64,000 nucleotides of DNA from Lolliginicoccus lacisalsi (GCF_014841105.1 NZ_JACYWE010000002.1:96434-160433); one strand, 5' to 3'; shown: positions 34,260-44,543, counted from the stretch's first letter. Program-made: numbers and translations. Notes: generated from the letters alone by a model not told the origin.

Positions 34260-35351
34260 GTGACCGCTCCCCCGAGCACCGGAACCCACGTCGTCGACAA
34301 GCTCTCCACCCTCGACCGCTACCTGCCCGTCTGGATCGGCGCCGCGATGATCCTCGGCCTGCTCCTCGGCCGCTTCGTCCCCGGCATCAACACCGCCATC
34401 GACAGCATCACCGTCGACGGCATCTCGCTGCCCATCGCGCTCGGCCTGCTCATCATGATGTACCCCGTCCTCGCGAAGGTCCGGTACGACCGCCTCGATA
34501 CCGTCACCGGCGACCGCCGACTGCTCGCCAGCTCGATCATCCTCAACTGGGTCGTCGGCCCGGCCATCATGTTCGCGCTGGCCTGGATGCTCCTGCCTGA
34601 CCTTCCCGAGTACCGCACCGGGCTCATCATCGTCGGGCTGGCCCGCTGCATCGCCATGGTCATCATCTGGAACGACCTGGCCTGCGGCGACCGCGAGGCG
34701 GCAGCCGTGCTCGTGGCCCTGAACTCGGTCTTCCAGATCGTCATGTTCGCCTTGCTCGGCTGGTTCTACCTCGACCTGCTGCCCGGCTGGCTCGGGCTCG
34801 GCCAGGCCACCATCGACGCATCACCGTGGGACATCGCTCGCTCCGTGCTGATCTTCCTCGGCCTTCCGCTGGCCGCCGGCTACCTCACCCGCAGGCTCGG
34901 CGAGCGCGCTCGCGGCCGCGAGTGGTACGAGGCAACCTTCCTGCCGCGCATCGGCCCCTGGGCGCTCTACGGGCTGCTGTTCACCATCGTGATGCTCTTC
35001 GCGCTGCAGGGCGAGCAGATCGCCGCCAACCCCCTCGACGTCGTGCGCATCGCGCTGCCGCTGCTGCTGTACTTCGCGATCATGTGGGGCAGCGGCTACC
35101 TCACCGGCATCATGCTGGGCCTCAGCTACGAGCGGACGACGACCCTCGCGTTCACCGCGGCGGGCAACAACTTCGAGCTGGCCATCGCCGTTGCCATCGC
35201 CACGTTCGGCGTGACCTCCGGGCAGGCGCTCGCAGGCGTGGTAGGACCGCTCATCGAGGTACCGGTGCTCGTGGGCCTCGTCTACGTCTCCCTGTGGCTG
35301 CGCCGCCGCTACTGGAGCAATACGTCGAGCCCGGAGAGGACCACGGCATGA
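34260..35351 (+). CDS. acr3: Arsenite efflux transporter ACR3
   Basis: A 363-residue membrane protein with about ten helices of the ACR3 arsenite permease family. ARCIAMVIIWNDLACGD contains the conserved TM4 Cys and FTAAGNNFELAIAVAIATFG the conserved Glu. It exports As(OH)2O- from the cytoplasm. The GTG at 34260 with GAGAAGGA upstream was chosen; the open frame to the left overlaps arsR antisense-free but in another frame. Its TGA overlaps the arsC ATG (ATGA). Confidence 0.93.
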   Translation: MTAPPSTGTHVVDKLSTLDRYLPVWIGAAMILGLLLGRFVPGINTAIDSITVDGISLPIALGLLIMMYPVLAKVRYDRLDTVTGDRRLLASSIILNWVVGPAIMFALAWMLLPDLPEYRTGLIIVGLARCIAMVIIWNDLACGDREAAAVLVALNSVFQIVMFALLGWFYLDLLPGWLGLGQATIDASPWDIARSVLIFLGLPLAAGYLTRRLGERARGREWYEATFLPRIGPWALYGLLFTIVMLFALQGEQIAANPLDVVRIALPLLLYFAIMWGSGYLTGIMLGLSYERTTTLAFTAAGNNFELAIAVAIATFGVTSGQALAGVVGPLIEVPVLVGLVYVSLWLRRRYWSNTSSPERTTA

Positions 35352-35758
35352 GCGACCGACCCAGCGTCCTGTTCGTCTGCGTCCACAACGCGGGACGCTC
35401 CCAGATGGCCGCCGCCTACCTCGCCCACCTCTCCGCGGGCCGCATCGAGGTCCGATCCGCCGGTAGCGCCCCCGCCGATGCGATCAATCCAGCCGCTGTG
35501 GCCGCGATGGCCGAGGACGGCATCGACATGAGCGGATCGCTGCCCAAGGTCCTCACCGTCGACTCGGTCCAGGCTTCCGACGTGATCATCACCATGGGGT
35601 GCGGCGACGCCTGCCCGGTGTTCCCCGGCAAGTCCTACCGCGACTGGGTGCTCGACGATCCCGCCGGACAAGGCATCGACGCGGTCCGTCCGATCCGGGA
35701 CGAGATCCGCCGCCGCGTCGAGGAGCTCATCGCCGAGCTCACCGGGGCGCGCCAATGA
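35348..35758 (+). CDS. arsC: Thioredoxin-type arsenate reductase, low-MW PTP fold
   Basis: A 136-residue enzyme that reduces arsenate to arsenite. The phosphatase loop CVHNAGRS holds Cys11, and Cys85 and Cys89 in [10 protein letters not shown] are placed like the resolving pair of thioredoxin-coupled enzymes. Family members in corynebacteria (ArsC1'-type) use thioredoxin; that coupling is inferred here. ATGA overlaps exist at both ends, with acr3 before and arsC1 after, so the three are translated as a unit. Confidence 0.85.
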   Translation: MSDRPSVLFVCVHNAGRSQMAAAYLAHLSAGRIEVRSAGSAPADAINPAAVAAMAEDGIDMSGSLPKVLTVDSVQASDVIITMGCGDACPVFPGKSYRDWVLDDPAGQGIDAVRPIRDEIRRRVEELIAELTGARQ

Positions 35759-36183
35759 TCCCGGTGGCCGCGCCGAGCGTGCTGTTCGTGTGCGCCCGGA
35801 ATGGTGGCAAATCCCAAATGGCAGCGGCGTTGCTGCGCCACCATGCCGGAGACGCCGTGGTCGTGCACTCGGCGGGAACGGACCCCGGCACCGCGCTCAA
35901 CACTGAATCAGCCCGCAGCATCGCCGAGCTGGGCGCCTCGATGGAGGGCGAGCATCCCAAGCCGATCGACCCGCACCTGCTCGCCGCCGCTGATGTCGTC
36001 GTGATCCTCGGCGAGGAGGCCACCATCGACAATGCCCCGGCCACGGTGGAGCGATGGATCACAGATGAACCATCCGAGCGCGGCATCACCGGAATGGAGC
36101 GCATGCGGCTCGTGCGCGACGATATCGATGCGCACGTCCGCGAGCTCGCCACCCGCCTCGGCGTGGCGCTGGGCGACTCCTAG
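35755..36183 (+). CDS. arsC1: Arsenate-mycothiol transferase-type arsenate reductase
   Basis: A 142-residue protein of the low-MW PTP fold. The loop reads [13 protein letters not shown], where Lys replaces the usual P-loop Arg, and the resolving cysteines seen in its neighbour are absent ([11 protein letters not shown] instead). Both traits match the mycothiol-dependent ArsC1/ArsC2 enzymes of Corynebacterium glutamicum, which attach arsenate to mycothiol for mycoredoxin to reduce. The tail [21 protein letters not shown] is typical too. This implies that the organism makes mycothiol. It is the last ars gene. Confidence 0.82.
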   Translation: MIPVAAPSVLFVCARNGGKSQMAAALLRHHAGDAVVVHSAGTDPGTALNTESARSIAELGASMEGEHPKPIDPHLLAAADVVVILGEEATIDNAPATVERWITDEPSERGITGMERMRLVRDDIDAHVRELATRLGVALGDS

Positions 36184-36205
36184 GCCTGGCTACGGACGAG
36201 GCCTG

Positions 36206-37303
36206 CTAGTGCGCGACCAGGTCGTCGGCATGGATGACGGGCCGTCGCAGCTCCGGGGATAGCTCAGCGGTGGACCGGCCCAGCATGCCCGCGAGCTCGG
36301 ACGCATCGTAGGCCACGACCCCGCGTGCGATGCGGCTGCCGTCGGGCGCGCACAGCTCCACCACATCGCCGCCGTAGAAGCGCCCATCGACGGCGGTGAT
36401 GCCCGCGGCCAGCAGCGACCGGCGATGCCCCAGGACTGCCTTCACGGCGCCGTCGTCGAGATGCAGCGAGCCATTGGTATCCGCGGCGTGCCGCACCCAG
36501 AACTTGCGCGCGGACATGCGCTCGGGCCGGGCCACGAAGGCCGTGCCGATAGTGGCGGAGGCGAGCGCCGCGGACGCATCGGTGGCAGCGGCGAGCAGCA
36601 CGGGAATGCCGGAGTCCGCGGCGAGGCGCGCTGCCGATAGCTTCGAGGCCATCCCGCCCGTGCCCAGCGCCCCACCACTGCCCGCGATCACACCATCGAG
36701 GTCCGCGGGGCCATCCACCTGGTTGATGAGCCTCGCTCCCCCTTTGCGGGGATCACCGTCGTAGAGCCCGTCGACATCGGAGAGCAGGACGAGCGCGTCC
36801 GCGCCCACGAGATGCGCGACGAGGGCCGCGAGCCGGTCATTGTCACCAAAGCGCAGCTCGGTGGTCGCGACGGTGTCATTCTCGTTGACCACGGGGACGG
36901 CGTGCAGCGCGCGCAACCGATCGAGGGTGCGCTGCGCGTTGCGATGCTGGGCGCGCCGGGCGATATCGTCGGCGGTCAGCAGGACCTGCCCAACGGTGCG
37001 CCCGTAGCGCGCGAACGACACGCTCCACGCCTCGACGAGCGCGAGCTGCCCGACGCTGGCCGCGGCCTGCTTCGTGGCGAGATCCTGGGGACGCTTGCGC
37101 AGTCCGAGCGGCGCGATACCGGCCCCCACCGCGCCGGAGGACACCACAACCAGGTCGGAGCCTGCTTGCATGCGAGCCTCGAACGCGTCCACGAGCGCAT
37201 CGATCCGCTCGGTGACAAGTCCGCCCTCGACGGTGGTGATCGCCGAGGAGCCGACCTTGACGACCACGCTGCGCGCTCCGGCAATGGTCGCGCGGATGCT
37301 CAC
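36206..37303 (-). CDS. proB: Glutamate 5-kinase
   Basis: A 365-residue kinase that phosphorylates glutamate, the first and feedback-controlled step of proline synthesis. The amino-acid kinase domain spans residues 1-260 ([11 protein letters not shown] at the start, then VSSGAVGAG and [16 protein letters not shown]), followed by a C-terminal PUA domain (residues 275-360, [18 protein letters not shown]-like start). It is the last gene of rplU-rpmA-obgE-proB and its ATG overlaps the obgE stop (ATGA). Its stop converges on arsC1 with 22 bases between. Confidence 0.97.
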   Translation of the reverse strand: MSIRATIAGARSVVVKVGSSAITTVEGGLVTERIDALVDAFEARMQAGSDLVVVSSGAVGAGIAPLGLRKRPQDLATKQAAASVGQLALVEAWSVSFARYGRTVGQVLLTADDIARRAQHRNAQRTLDRLRALHAVPVVNENDTVATTELRFGDNDRLAALVAHLVGADALVLLSDVDGLYDGDPRKGGARLINQVDGPADLDGVIAGSGGALGTGGMASKLSAARLAADSGIPVLLAAATDASAALASATIGTAFVARPERMSARKFWVRHAADTNGSLHLDDGAVKAVLGHRRSLLAAGITAVDGRFYGGDVVELCAPDGSRIARGVVAYDASELAGMLGRSTAELSPELRRPVIHADDLVAH

Positions 37304-38763
37304 TGCTCGAGCTCGCTCTCGTTCTCCTCCAGTCCCCGGCGAATTCGGCTAGCGAGCTTGCGCTCCTTCGCGCCCACGCGCTCGGTCTGCTCGAGGCGCG
37401 CATCAGTGCCGCGACCCGTGGGCACGACATCCGCCCCGGCCGGGGTCTGCGGATCAAAATCGAACGTGACATCGCCGACCGTGACCGACGCGCCAGGCTG
37501 CGCTCCGAGCCGCAGCAACTCGTCCTCCACGCCGAGCTTGTTCAACCGGTCCGCGAGGAAGCCCACGGCCTCGTCATTGTCGAACTGCGTCTGCTTGATC
37601 CACCGCTCCGGCTTGGCACCGCGCACGATGAACCCGCCCGGCTCCGACGGGTCAGGAGTGACGGTGAAGCTGTCCTCGGCGGACTGCACGGGACGGATGA
37701 TCTGCCTGCGCTCGGTCGCCCTCGGGTGGGCTGCCCGGTACTCCGCGACGATCCGGGCGAGCGCGAACGACAGCTCGCGCAGGCCAGTGCGCGCCACCGC
37801 CGAGACGATGTGCACGGGCCAGCCGCGTTCCTCGAGCTCGGACTGGACGAACTCCGCGAGCTCAGCGGCCTCGGGCACATCGGCCTTGTTGAGGACCACG
37901 ATGCGCGGACGATCACGCAGGTCGCCGAGGCTCGCGTCGCCCTCCAGGGACGGCGTGTACGCCTCCAGCTCGGCCTCGAGGGCATCGATGTCGGAGATGG
38001 GATCGCGCCCCGGGTCCATCGTGGCGCAATCGACGACGTGAGCGAGCACCGCGCACCGCTCGATGTGCCGCAGGAAGTCCAGGCCCAGGCCCTTGCCCTC
38101 GCTCGCGCCGGGGATCAGGCCCGGCACGTCGGCGATGGTGTAGGTGACATCGCCCGCCTCGACAACGCCCAGGTTCGGTCGCAGCGTGGTGAAGGGGTAA
38201 TCAGCGATCTTCGGCTTGGCCGCCGAGAGCACCGAGATGAGCGAGGACTTCCCGGCGGAAGGAAAGCCAACCAGTCCGACGTCGGCAACCGATTTCAGCT
38301 CCAGCACGACCTCGGCCTGCTCGCCGTCCTCGCCGAGCAGCGCGAACCCGGGGGCGCGGCGGGCGCGGGAGACCAGCGCGGCGTTGCCGAGGCCACCGCG
38401 GCCCCCGCGAGCGATGACAAGCTCCGTACCGGCGCCCACCATGTCCGCGAGGAGCTCGCCATTCTTGTCGAGGACAACGGTGCCCTCGGGGACGTGCAGG
38501 ATCAGGTCCTCGCCCTCCGCGCCATTGCGGTTGCTGCCCATGCCGGACTTGCCGTTGGACGCCTTCGCGTGCGGGCGGAAGTGGAAATCAAGGAGGGTGT
38601 GCACGTTCGGGTCAACAACGAGGATGACACTGCCACCGCGGCCGCCGTTGCCCCCGTCGGGCCCACCAAGGGGCTTGAACTTCTCGCGGTGGACGGAGGC
38701 ACAGCCGTGCCCGCCGTTTCCTGCCTGGGTGTGCAGAACGACGCGGTCGATGAATCGTGCCAC
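37300..38763 (-). CDS. obgE: GTPase ObgE/CgtA
   Basis: A 487-residue GTPase involved in 50S ribosome assembly and stress control. The glycine-rich Obg domain fills residues 1-158 ([28 protein letters not shown]), the G domain carries GFPSAGKSS at residues 167-174, [14 protein letters not shown] and NKADVPE, and a C-terminal OCT domain follows. Its ATG lies 284 bases from rpmA with a hairpin between, so expression may be partly separate from the ribosomal genes. Confidence 0.97.
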   Translation of the reverse strand: MARFIDRVVLHTQAGNGGHGCASVHREKFKPLGGPDGGNGGRGGSVILVVDPNVHTLLDFHFRPHAKASNGKSGMGSNRNGAEGEDLILHVPEGTVVLDKNGELLADMVGAGTELVIARGGRGGLGNAALVSRARRAPGFALLGEDGEQAEVVLELKSVADVGLVGFPSAGKSSLISVLSAAKPKIADYPFTTLRPNLGVVEAGDVTYTIADVPGLIPGASEGKGLGLDFLRHIERCAVLAHVVDCATMDPGRDPISDIDALEAELEAYTPSLEGDASLGDLRDRPRIVVLNKADVPEAAELAEFVQSELEERGWPVHIVSAVARTGLRELSFALARIVAEYRAAHPRATERRQIIRPVQSAEDSFTVTPDPSEPGGFIVRGAKPERWIKQTQFDNDEAVGFLADRLNKLGVEDELLRLGAQPGASVTVGDVTFDFDPQTPAGADVVPTGRGTDARLEQTERVGAKERKLASRIRRGLEENESELEQ

Positions 38764-38952
38764 GAGTGGATCCTCCTCCCACCGGGATCGCCGGTGGTAC
38801 TGGTCCGCGCGGCGGTGCCGCGCCTGGTGCCCCTTGGCTCTGGGGTCGCTTGGTGCTGGGTATCAATCGGCGCTCTGTATCAGTGAGCGCTCTGGGCGGG
38901 ACCGCTGCATGTCGTCCGCTGCGTTCCCGATCTCGGCGGGCGGTAATGCAAA

Positions 38953-38993
38953 CAGGGGCGGGCTGTCGGGCGTGCTGCCCGGGCCCGCCCCTG
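38953..38993. terminator. Hairpin between rpmA and obgE
   Basis: CAGGGGCGGGC at 38953-38963 pairs perfectly with GCCCGCCCCTG at 38983-38993 in the 284-base gap between rpmA and obgE (minus strand). It probably ends or attenuates the rplU-rpmA transcript before obgE. No U-tract follows. Confidence 0.6.
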
Positions 38994-39046
38994 CGAGAGC
39001 GTGAACGCTGCGCTGAACGCGTGTCCCTGCGAGGTGCTTGGTGTCG

Positions 39047-39310
39047 CTACGCCGATACCTCGACGGGGACGACGTTGATGGTCTTGCGGCCACGCTTGCG
39101 GCCGAACTCGACCACTCCGCCGTCGAGAGCGAAGAGAGTATCGTCGCCACCGCGGCCGACGCCGACACCGGGGTGGAAGTGCGTGCCACGCTGGCGGACG
39201 AGGATCTCGCCACCGTTGACGAGCTGGCCACCGTAGCGCTTGACGCCGAGCCGCTTGGAGTTCGAGTCGCGCCCGTTGCGCGAGCTGGAAGCACCCTTCT
39301 TATGTGCCAT
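39047..39310 (-). CDS. rpmA: 50S ribosomal protein L27
   Basis: An 87-residue basic protein at the peptidyl-transferase centre of the 50S subunit. It starts [29 protein letters not shown] and has the conserved [22 protein letters not shown]. There is no N-terminal cleavage extension as seen in Firmicutes. It follows rplU by 47 bases. Confidence 0.98.
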   Translation of the reverse strand: MAHKKGASSSRNGRDSNSKRLGVKRYGGQLVNGGEILVRQRGTHFHPGVGVGRGGDDTLFALDGGVVEFGRKRGRKTINVVPVEVSA

Positions 39311-39357
39311 TGCTGGTCCTCCTTGAAGGCCTGAAGTACTGAGATCGAGACAGTGAC

Positions 39358-39666
39358 TTACGCGTTGATGCCGGTGACCTTCAAGACGGTCAGCTTCTGC
39401 CGGTGACCCTGACGCTTGTGGTAGCCGGTCTTGTTCTTGAACTTGTGGATGCGGATCTTCGGGCCCTTGGTCTGCTCGACGACCTCACCGGTGACCGAGG
39501 CCTTGGCCAGCGCGGCGGAATCGGAGGTGACTTCTGCGCCATTCACGACGAGGGCGACAGGAAGCTCAACTGCAGTGCCCGGAGCACCCTCGATCTTCTC
39601 GACCTTCACGAGGTCACCAACAGCAACCTTGTACTGCTTGCCGCCGGACTTGACGATCGCGTACAT
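39358..39666 (-). CDS. rplU: 50S ribosomal protein L21
   Basis: A 102-residue 23S-rRNA-binding protein. [25 protein letters not shown] opens it and [18 protein letters not shown] near the C-terminus is the family signature. It is the first gene of rplU-rpmA-obgE-proB. The 482 bases upstream contain its promoter and several repeats (listed separately); no clear -10/-35 pair could be chosen. Confidence 0.98.
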   Translation of the reverse strand: MYAIVKSGGKQYKVAVGDLVKVEKIEGAPGTAVELPVALVVNGAEVTSDSAALAKASVTGEVVEQTKGPKIRIHKFKNKTGYHKRQGHRQKLTVLKVTGINA

Positions 39667-40021
39667 GGAGGGCTACCCCTTGCTTCATCAAACGTGTGTG
39701 CTCGTACCGCAGGGCGCGATACGACTGGTCCATCATGCTAGCCACCCAGTTCACCAATGCACCTGCGGCGAACACGGGGGTTCACACCGTCACCACGTCT
39801 CGCGGGCACATCGTGCGCACGGGAGACGGGGCTCCCATGACCACTTGACTATGCGCGATCGCAGCATGAAGGGGCATCGCCGGGCAGCGACTTTCCAAGG
39901 CTAGTGGACAGGGGGCAGCCTGGTCAAACCAGGCTCCGCCGCCCCTCCCCCGAGCCAGGCCGATCCAGCGCGATCCCGGCCGTTCCAGCCAGAGCCAGGC
40001 CGATCCAGCGCGATCCAGCCC
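39667..40021. repeat. rplU upstream region with hairpin and 40-bp direct repeat
   Basis: No gene is supported here. A perfect hairpin AGCCTGGT-CAA-ACCAGGCT lies at 39917-39935. GAGCCAGGCCGATCCAGCGC recurs 40 bases apart, at 39952 and 39992, and leads directly into the long palindrome at 40022. The part nearer rplU must contain its promoter. Confidence 0.6.
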
Positions 40022-40071
40022 CAAACGCGATAGAAGCAGCAGTGAATCCACTGCTGCTTCTATCGCGTTTG
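40022..40071. repeat. Perfect 23-bp palindromic stem, element copy 1
   Basis: A perfect inverted repeat: the left arm (40022-40044) contains AAACGCGATAGAAGCAGCAG and the right arm (40049-40071) is its exact reverse complement, with the four-base loop AATC. It is 78 bases downstream of the rne stop. The half-site AAACGCGATAGAAGC recurs at 62786-62800 in copy 2, so this is probably a family of elements and not just a terminator, although it could also end rne transcription. Confidence 0.85.
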
Positions 40072-40148
40072 ACGGTATCCGGTGCTTTTGCGGCCACGGA
40101 CGCCTTGCGGCCACGACCCCATCAAGCGGCGCACCGCCGCTCAACGGA

Positions 40149-43100
40149 TCAGGACTCGGCGGCGCCCCCAACTGCATCGGCGCCAGCTGCCTCGGACCCA
40201 GCCGCTTCGGAACCCGCGGTCTCCCGGCTTGCATCGGCCGTGTCCGCGGGCGGGCCCGACGGCCGTCCTGCTGCGCGCCGACGGCGTTGCACAGGCCTAG
40301 CGACCACTTCGGCCTCTTGCGCCGGAACGACCGTCACGACTGGCGCAGGCTCGACGGGCGCAGGCTCCTCGCTGGCAGCCGAGACCGGGCCAGCCGGGGC
40401 CGAGGCAGCCGAGACCGGGCCAGCCGATGCCGAGGCTGCGGCCTCCGGGGACTCCGGAGCCGAGGGAGCCGAAGGAGTCGAAGGAGCCGCCCCGCCCGCG
40501 GGACGCCGCGCGCGTCGCCGACGTGGGGGGCGCACGGGCTCCGCGGCTGCTCCCGCAGGAGCATCGGACCCGGCGCTGGTGGCTGAACTGCCGCTCGTCG
40601 TATCAGCCGCGGCGGGTTCCTGGGCGGCTGCCGGCCCGCTCGTATCGCCCGGTTCGGATGCGGTGGCCGCGGCTTCCCGCTCCTGCGGCTCCGCAGCCTG
40701 CGATGCGGTGTCCTGCTGCTCGGCCTCGGGCTTGGCGGCGCTGGTAGAGCCACTCGAACGGCTGCGCCGACGAGACCTCGATGGCCTGCTTGCCTGCTCG
40801 GGTGCAGCATCCTCGGTCGCGTCCGGCGCCTTGTCCGGCGAGCTCGCCCCAGCGGATGCCGCTCCAGCATCGTCCTCGTCGGCGTCCTCCGGCGACGTTG
40901 ACATCGCGAGGATCATCGGATGCTTCGAGTGGTTCTCCGCCTGTGCCTTGAGGTCATCGGGCGAGGATTGCTGCGTGTGCTGCTTCGGGGCCTCGGGCGC
41001 CTCTGCCTCTGGCTTGGCGGGGCGTGTGCGGCGCGAGCGGCGGGAACTGGTGCCCCGGTCCGGCTCGGCCTGCGCGTCGACGGGCTCGTCGTGCATGACG
41101 ATGCCCCGGCCGTGGCAGTGCTCGCAGGTGGTGGAGAACGCCTCGACGAGTCCGGTGCCGATGCGCTTGCGCGTCATCTGGACGAGTCCGAGCGAGGTGA
41201 CCTCGGAGACCTGGTGCCGGGTCCGGTCCCGCGCCAATGCCTCGGTGAGGCGCCGGAGCACGAGGTCCCGGTTGGACTCGAGCACCATGTCGATGAAGTC
41301 GATGACGATCATCCCGCCGACGTCGCGCAGGCGCAGCTGCCGCACGATCTCCTCGGCGGACTCGAGGTTGTTCCTCGTGACCGTCTCCTCGAGGTTGCCG
41401 CCGGAACCGGTGAACTTGCCAGTGTTGACATCGATCACCGTCATCGCCTCGGTGCGGTCGATGACCAGTGTTCCGCCGCTGGGAAGCCAGACCTTGCGGT
41501 CGAGTGCCTTCGAGATCTGCTCATCTATGCGGAACCGCTCGAACACATCGATCTTCTCCTCGTGCTTGTGCACGCGGTCGAGCAGATCGGGCGCGACCTT
41601 GCGGACATACCCCTCGACGGTCTCCCACACTCGATCGCCCTGGACGACGAGCTGCGCGAAGTCCTCGTTGAACATGTCGCGCACGACCTTCACGAGCAGG
41701 TCCGGCTCCTCGTACAGCGCTCGTGGCGCCTTGCCCTTGTCGGCTTTCGACTCCTCGGAGATCGATGCCCACAGCTTGCGGAGCCGATCGACGTCCCGGG
41801 CGAGCTCCTCGGCCGGCACGCCCTCGGATGCCGTGCGAACAATAACGCCAGCATCGTCGGGGACGATCTCGCGAAGGATCTCCTTGAGCCTGCGGCGCTC
41901 GTTGTCGGGCAGCTTGCGGCTGATCCCGGTGGACGAGCCCTCGGGCACGTACACGAGGAAACGGCCAGCGAGCGAGACCTGGGTGGTCAGGCGGGCACCC
42001 TTGTGGCCGACGGGATCCTTGGAGACCTGCACGAGCACCTGGTCGCCAGGCCGCAGCGCCTGCTCGATCTTGCGCGCGCCACCATCGAGCCCGGCGGCAT
42101 CCCAGTTGACCTCGCCGGCGTACAGCACGCCATTGCGGCCGCGGCCGATATCCACGAACGCGGCTTCCATGCTGGGCAGGACGTTCTGGACGCGCCCCAG
42201 GTAGATATTGCCCACGATCGAGCCGGATGCGGCGCTGGTCACGAAGTGCTCGACGAGCATCCCGTCCTCGAGAACGCCGATCTGGGTGGTCGTGCCGGGC
42301 TGGTTGCTGGCACGCTTCTCGCGCACCACCATCACACGCTCGACCGATTCGCGGCGCGCGAGGAACTCGGCCTCGGTCAGGATCGGCGGGCGGCGGCGGA
42401 CTGCTTCCCGTCCGTCCCGGCGACGCTGGCGCTTGGCCTCAAGGCGGGTCGATCCGCTGATCCCCTGCACCTCGTCCTTGCGGGGCTTGCTGCGCGGCTC
42501 TCGCTCGTGCACGACGGTGTTCGGCGGGTCCTCGCCCGGGGTGGCATCGCTCGCATCATCACCGCTGCCCCGGCGACGACGACGGCGACGGCGACGGCGA
42601 CTGCTCGAGGAGCCGGACGTCTCATCGCTGTCGTCCCCCGAGGATTCGTCGGTGGATTCGCTGTCGCCGGGCTCATCCGCCGCGGCCTTGGCCGTGTCGC
42701 TACCGCCCTGCGCAGGCTCGGCCTTACCAGGCTGGTCCGTGCCCGACGAGCCCGAGTCCTTGGCGCTGGGGGCATCGTCGGACTGCTCGGCGCTAGTGTC
42801 GCTGTCGCTCTCCGAGGATCCCTCGTCGCCCGAGGTGTTCTCGCCCTTGCCCCGGCCCCGGCCGCGGCGTCCCCGGCGACGGCGCCTGTTCCGCTTGCCG
42901 CCGTCATCGTCGTCGGTACCGGATTCCGAGGTCTCGTCCTCGTCCTCGTCGGGCTCGCTGGCCTTGGCGCTGGCGCCCTTGCCGCCATCCCCCTTGCCAC
43001 TGGCAGCCTTGGCGCCGTCCGACTTGGCCGGCTCGGCCTTGGCATCACTGGTCGTGCTCGACTCGCCCTGCTCCGGTGCTTGCTCCTCACTCGCGCGCTT

Positions 43101-43628
43101 GGGCTTGCGAGCCCGGGACCGGGACCGGGGCTCCTCATCGCGGTCCACTTCCGGCGGCGACAGGAACAGGGGCGGGCCCACGTCGACCGCGGGCTCGTCG
43201 ACCGAGCCCTGCTGGGCCGCTGCGGCCTCGCGCTTTGCCGCTGGCTCCGAGAAGAGCGAGGGAGAGCCCTCGGGTCCTGATCGCTTCGCGGGCCCCTCCG
43301 CCTCGGCCGACGGCGCGGGCTCGGTAGTGCTCGGGCCTGGTTCTGCGGCAGCAGCCTTCTCGGGGCCCGCGGTTGCTTGCGCATCGTCCCACAGCTGCTC
43401 GGCGAGCGATCGTTCCACGGTGGAATGCGCGCTGCGCATCTCGTGGCCCTGTTCCTTGAGGCTGGCGAGCAGTTGCTTGCTGGTCTGCCCTAGAAGCTTG
43501 GCGAGCGCGTGAACGCGCATCTTGGCGGGGAACACTGGGCGTGAGTCCTCACTGTCGGCGGACTGAGCTGCGGATTCACCGCTGGTGTTCAGTTGGGTAG
43601 CGTCATCGGGCGCCACGTGATCAGCCAC
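40149..43628 (-). CDS. rne: Ribonuclease E/G
   Basis: A 1159-residue endoribonuclease for mRNA decay and rRNA processing. GTG at 43628 with GAGGAG upstream is the start; the longer frame to 43775 is not coding. Residues 37-80 (MRVHALAKLLGQTSKQLLASL) resemble the N-terminal helical module of IF2, as in M. tuberculosis Rne. Residues 85-430 are acidic/basic, disordered. The catalytic core covers about 430-850: an S1 domain with GNIYLGRV, VIDVNTGKFTG and IDFIDM for the metal site, and the zinc-link CEHCHGRG near 834. The C-terminal 310 residues are disordered Ala/Pro/Arg-rich tails likely binding partners or RNA. Confidence 0.96.
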   Translation of the reverse strand: MADHVAPDDATQLNTSGESAAQSADSEDSRPVFPAKMRVHALAKLLGQTSKQLLASLKEQGHEMRSAHSTVERSLAEQLWDDAQATAGPEKAAAAEPGPSTTEPAPSAEAEGPAKRSGPEGSPSLFSEPAAKREAAAAQQGSVDEPAVDVGPPLFLSPPEVDRDEEPRSRSRARKPKRASEEQAPEQGESSTTSDAKAEPAKSDGAKAASGKGDGGKGASAKASEPDEDEDETSESGTDDDDGGKRNRRRRRGRRGRGRGKGENTSGDEGSSESDSDTSAEQSDDAPSAKDSGSSGTDQPGKAEPAQGGSDTAKAAADEPGDSESTDESSGDDSDETSGSSSSRRRRRRRRRRGSGDDASDATPGEDPPNTVVHEREPRSKPRKDEVQGISGSTRLEAKRQRRRDGREAVRRRPPILTEAEFLARRESVERVMVVREKRASNQPGTTTQIGVLEDGMLVEHFVTSAASGSIVGNIYLGRVQNVLPSMEAAFVDIGRGRNGVLYAGEVNWDAAGLDGGARKIEQALRPGDQVLVQVSKDPVGHKGARLTTQVSLAGRFLVYVPEGSSTGISRKLPDNERRRLKEILREIVPDDAGVIVRTASEGVPAEELARDVDRLRKLWASISEESKADKGKAPRALYEEPDLLVKVVRDMFNEDFAQLVVQGDRVWETVEGYVRKVAPDLLDRVHKHEEKIDVFERFRIDEQISKALDRKVWLPSGGTLVIDRTEAMTVIDVNTGKFTGSGGNLEETVTRNNLESAEEIVRQLRLRDVGGMIVIDFIDMVLESNRDLVLRRLTEALARDRTRHQVSEVTSLGLVQMTRKRIGTGLVEAFSTTCEHCHGRGIVMHDEPVDAQAEPDRGTSSRRSRRTRPAKPEAEAPEAPKQHTQQSSPDDLKAQAENHSKHPMILAMSTSPEDADEDDAGAASAGASSPDKAPDATEDAAPEQASRPSRSRRRSRSSGSTSAAKPEAEQQDTASQAAEPQEREAAATASEPGDTSGPAAAQEPAAADTTSGSSATSAGSDAPAGAAAEPVRPPRRRRARRPAGGAAPSTPSAPSAPESPEAAASASAGPVSAASAPAGPVSAASEEPAPVEPAPVVTVVPAQEAEVVARPVQRRRRAAGRPSGPPADTADASRETAGSEAAGSEAAGADAVGGAAES

Positions 43629-44095
43629 GTATACTCCTCGCGCCCCCGGGCGCGTAGGACGCGGCCACACAGGGGCATAAGCCTTCTCGCGCGCGTACCG
43701 GCGCGAGTTCATTGTCAGGTCTGCCAGCGGTGCCTCGCCGGGAAAAAGGATCCAGCGGGTCATCGCTGCGGGCACCGTGGCTCGCCCGGCTCGATCCTCC
43801 GTTGGGCTCGGCGCCTGGCATGACCGTCATGCCGCGCCTGAACCGGTACCGGGAACGTGCCGGGCTCCCCCTCGGAAGCCCTGCAGCGGCACCGTGTCAT
43901 CCTCGCTGGAACGAGATCGTTCCCCGTCCCGTCGCGGCGGATGTGATGCCACTGCCTCCTACTATCCCACACTCCTCGGGCCAGGCTCGCCACGATGGGA
44001 AAGACTCGGCAGCGTGGCTGGTGCGCATGCACGCAGCCGGTGCTGCCGAGCCTCGGTGTGGCACGGCCCTGCGCGGGCCGCGATGGGGGCCTGGG
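43629..44095. other. rne leader and ndk-rne intergenic region
   Basis: No convincing gene in 467 bases. Two inverted repeats stand out: CTCGCGC/GCGCGAG at 43686-43707 close to the rne start, and GGCATGAC-C-GTCATGCC at 43817-43833. RNase E genes often control their own mRNA through long structured leaders, so a leader running leftward into rne fits. CCGGTACCGG follows the second repeat. Confidence 0.5.
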
Positions 44096-44509
44096 TCAGC
44101 CCAGGCCGGGGAACCAGAGGGCGATCTCGCGCACGGCGGACTCGGTGGAATCCGATCCGTGCACGATGTTCTCCTGGACCTCGAGGGCGAAGTCACCACG
44201 GACGGAACCGGGCGCGGCCTTCTCCACGGGGTCGGTGCCACCGGCGATCTGGCGGAACGCGGCGATCGCGCGCGGTCCCTCGATCACTGCGGCCACGAGG
44301 GGCCCGGAGGTGATGAAGTCGATCAGGGACTGGTAGAAGGGCTTGCCCTGGTGCTCGGCGTAGTGCTGGGCGGCAGTCTCCTCGGTGACATTCTTCAGCT
44401 CCAGCGCAGCGAGGCTCAGGCCGCGCCGCTCGATGCGGGAGATGACTTCACCGACGAGGCCGCGGGCCACGCCGTCGGGCTTGATCAGTACTAGGGTGCG
44501 CTCACTCAC
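44096..44509 (-). CDS. ndk: Nucleoside diphosphate kinase
   Basis: A 137-residue enzyme that balances nucleoside triphosphates by phosphotransfer from [23 protein letters not shown] starts it and NIVHGSDS holds the phosphorylated His117. It is 34 bases from the DUF4233 gene. The upstream order valS-folC-DUF4233-ndk-rne is shared with M. tuberculosis. Confidence 0.98.
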   Translation of the reverse strand: MSERTLVLIKPDGVARGLVGEVISRIERRGLSLAALELKNVTEETAAQHYAEHQGKPFYQSLIDFITSGPLVAAVIEGPRAIAAFRQIAGGTDPVEKAAPGSVRGDFALEVQENIVHGSDSTESAVREIALWFPGLG

Positions 44510-44543
44510 GCGCTTAGCCTAGCGGCTCCCGCCACGCGTTGCG

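Noticed and set aside
39782-40234. 150-residue minus-strand open frame after rne
   Set aside because: Crosses the palindrome and tandem repeats and overlaps the rne 3' end in another frame; no domain.
39904-42204. 766-residue plus-strand open frame
   Set aside because: Ser/Ala/Arg-rich antisense of the disordered and catalytic parts of RNase E.
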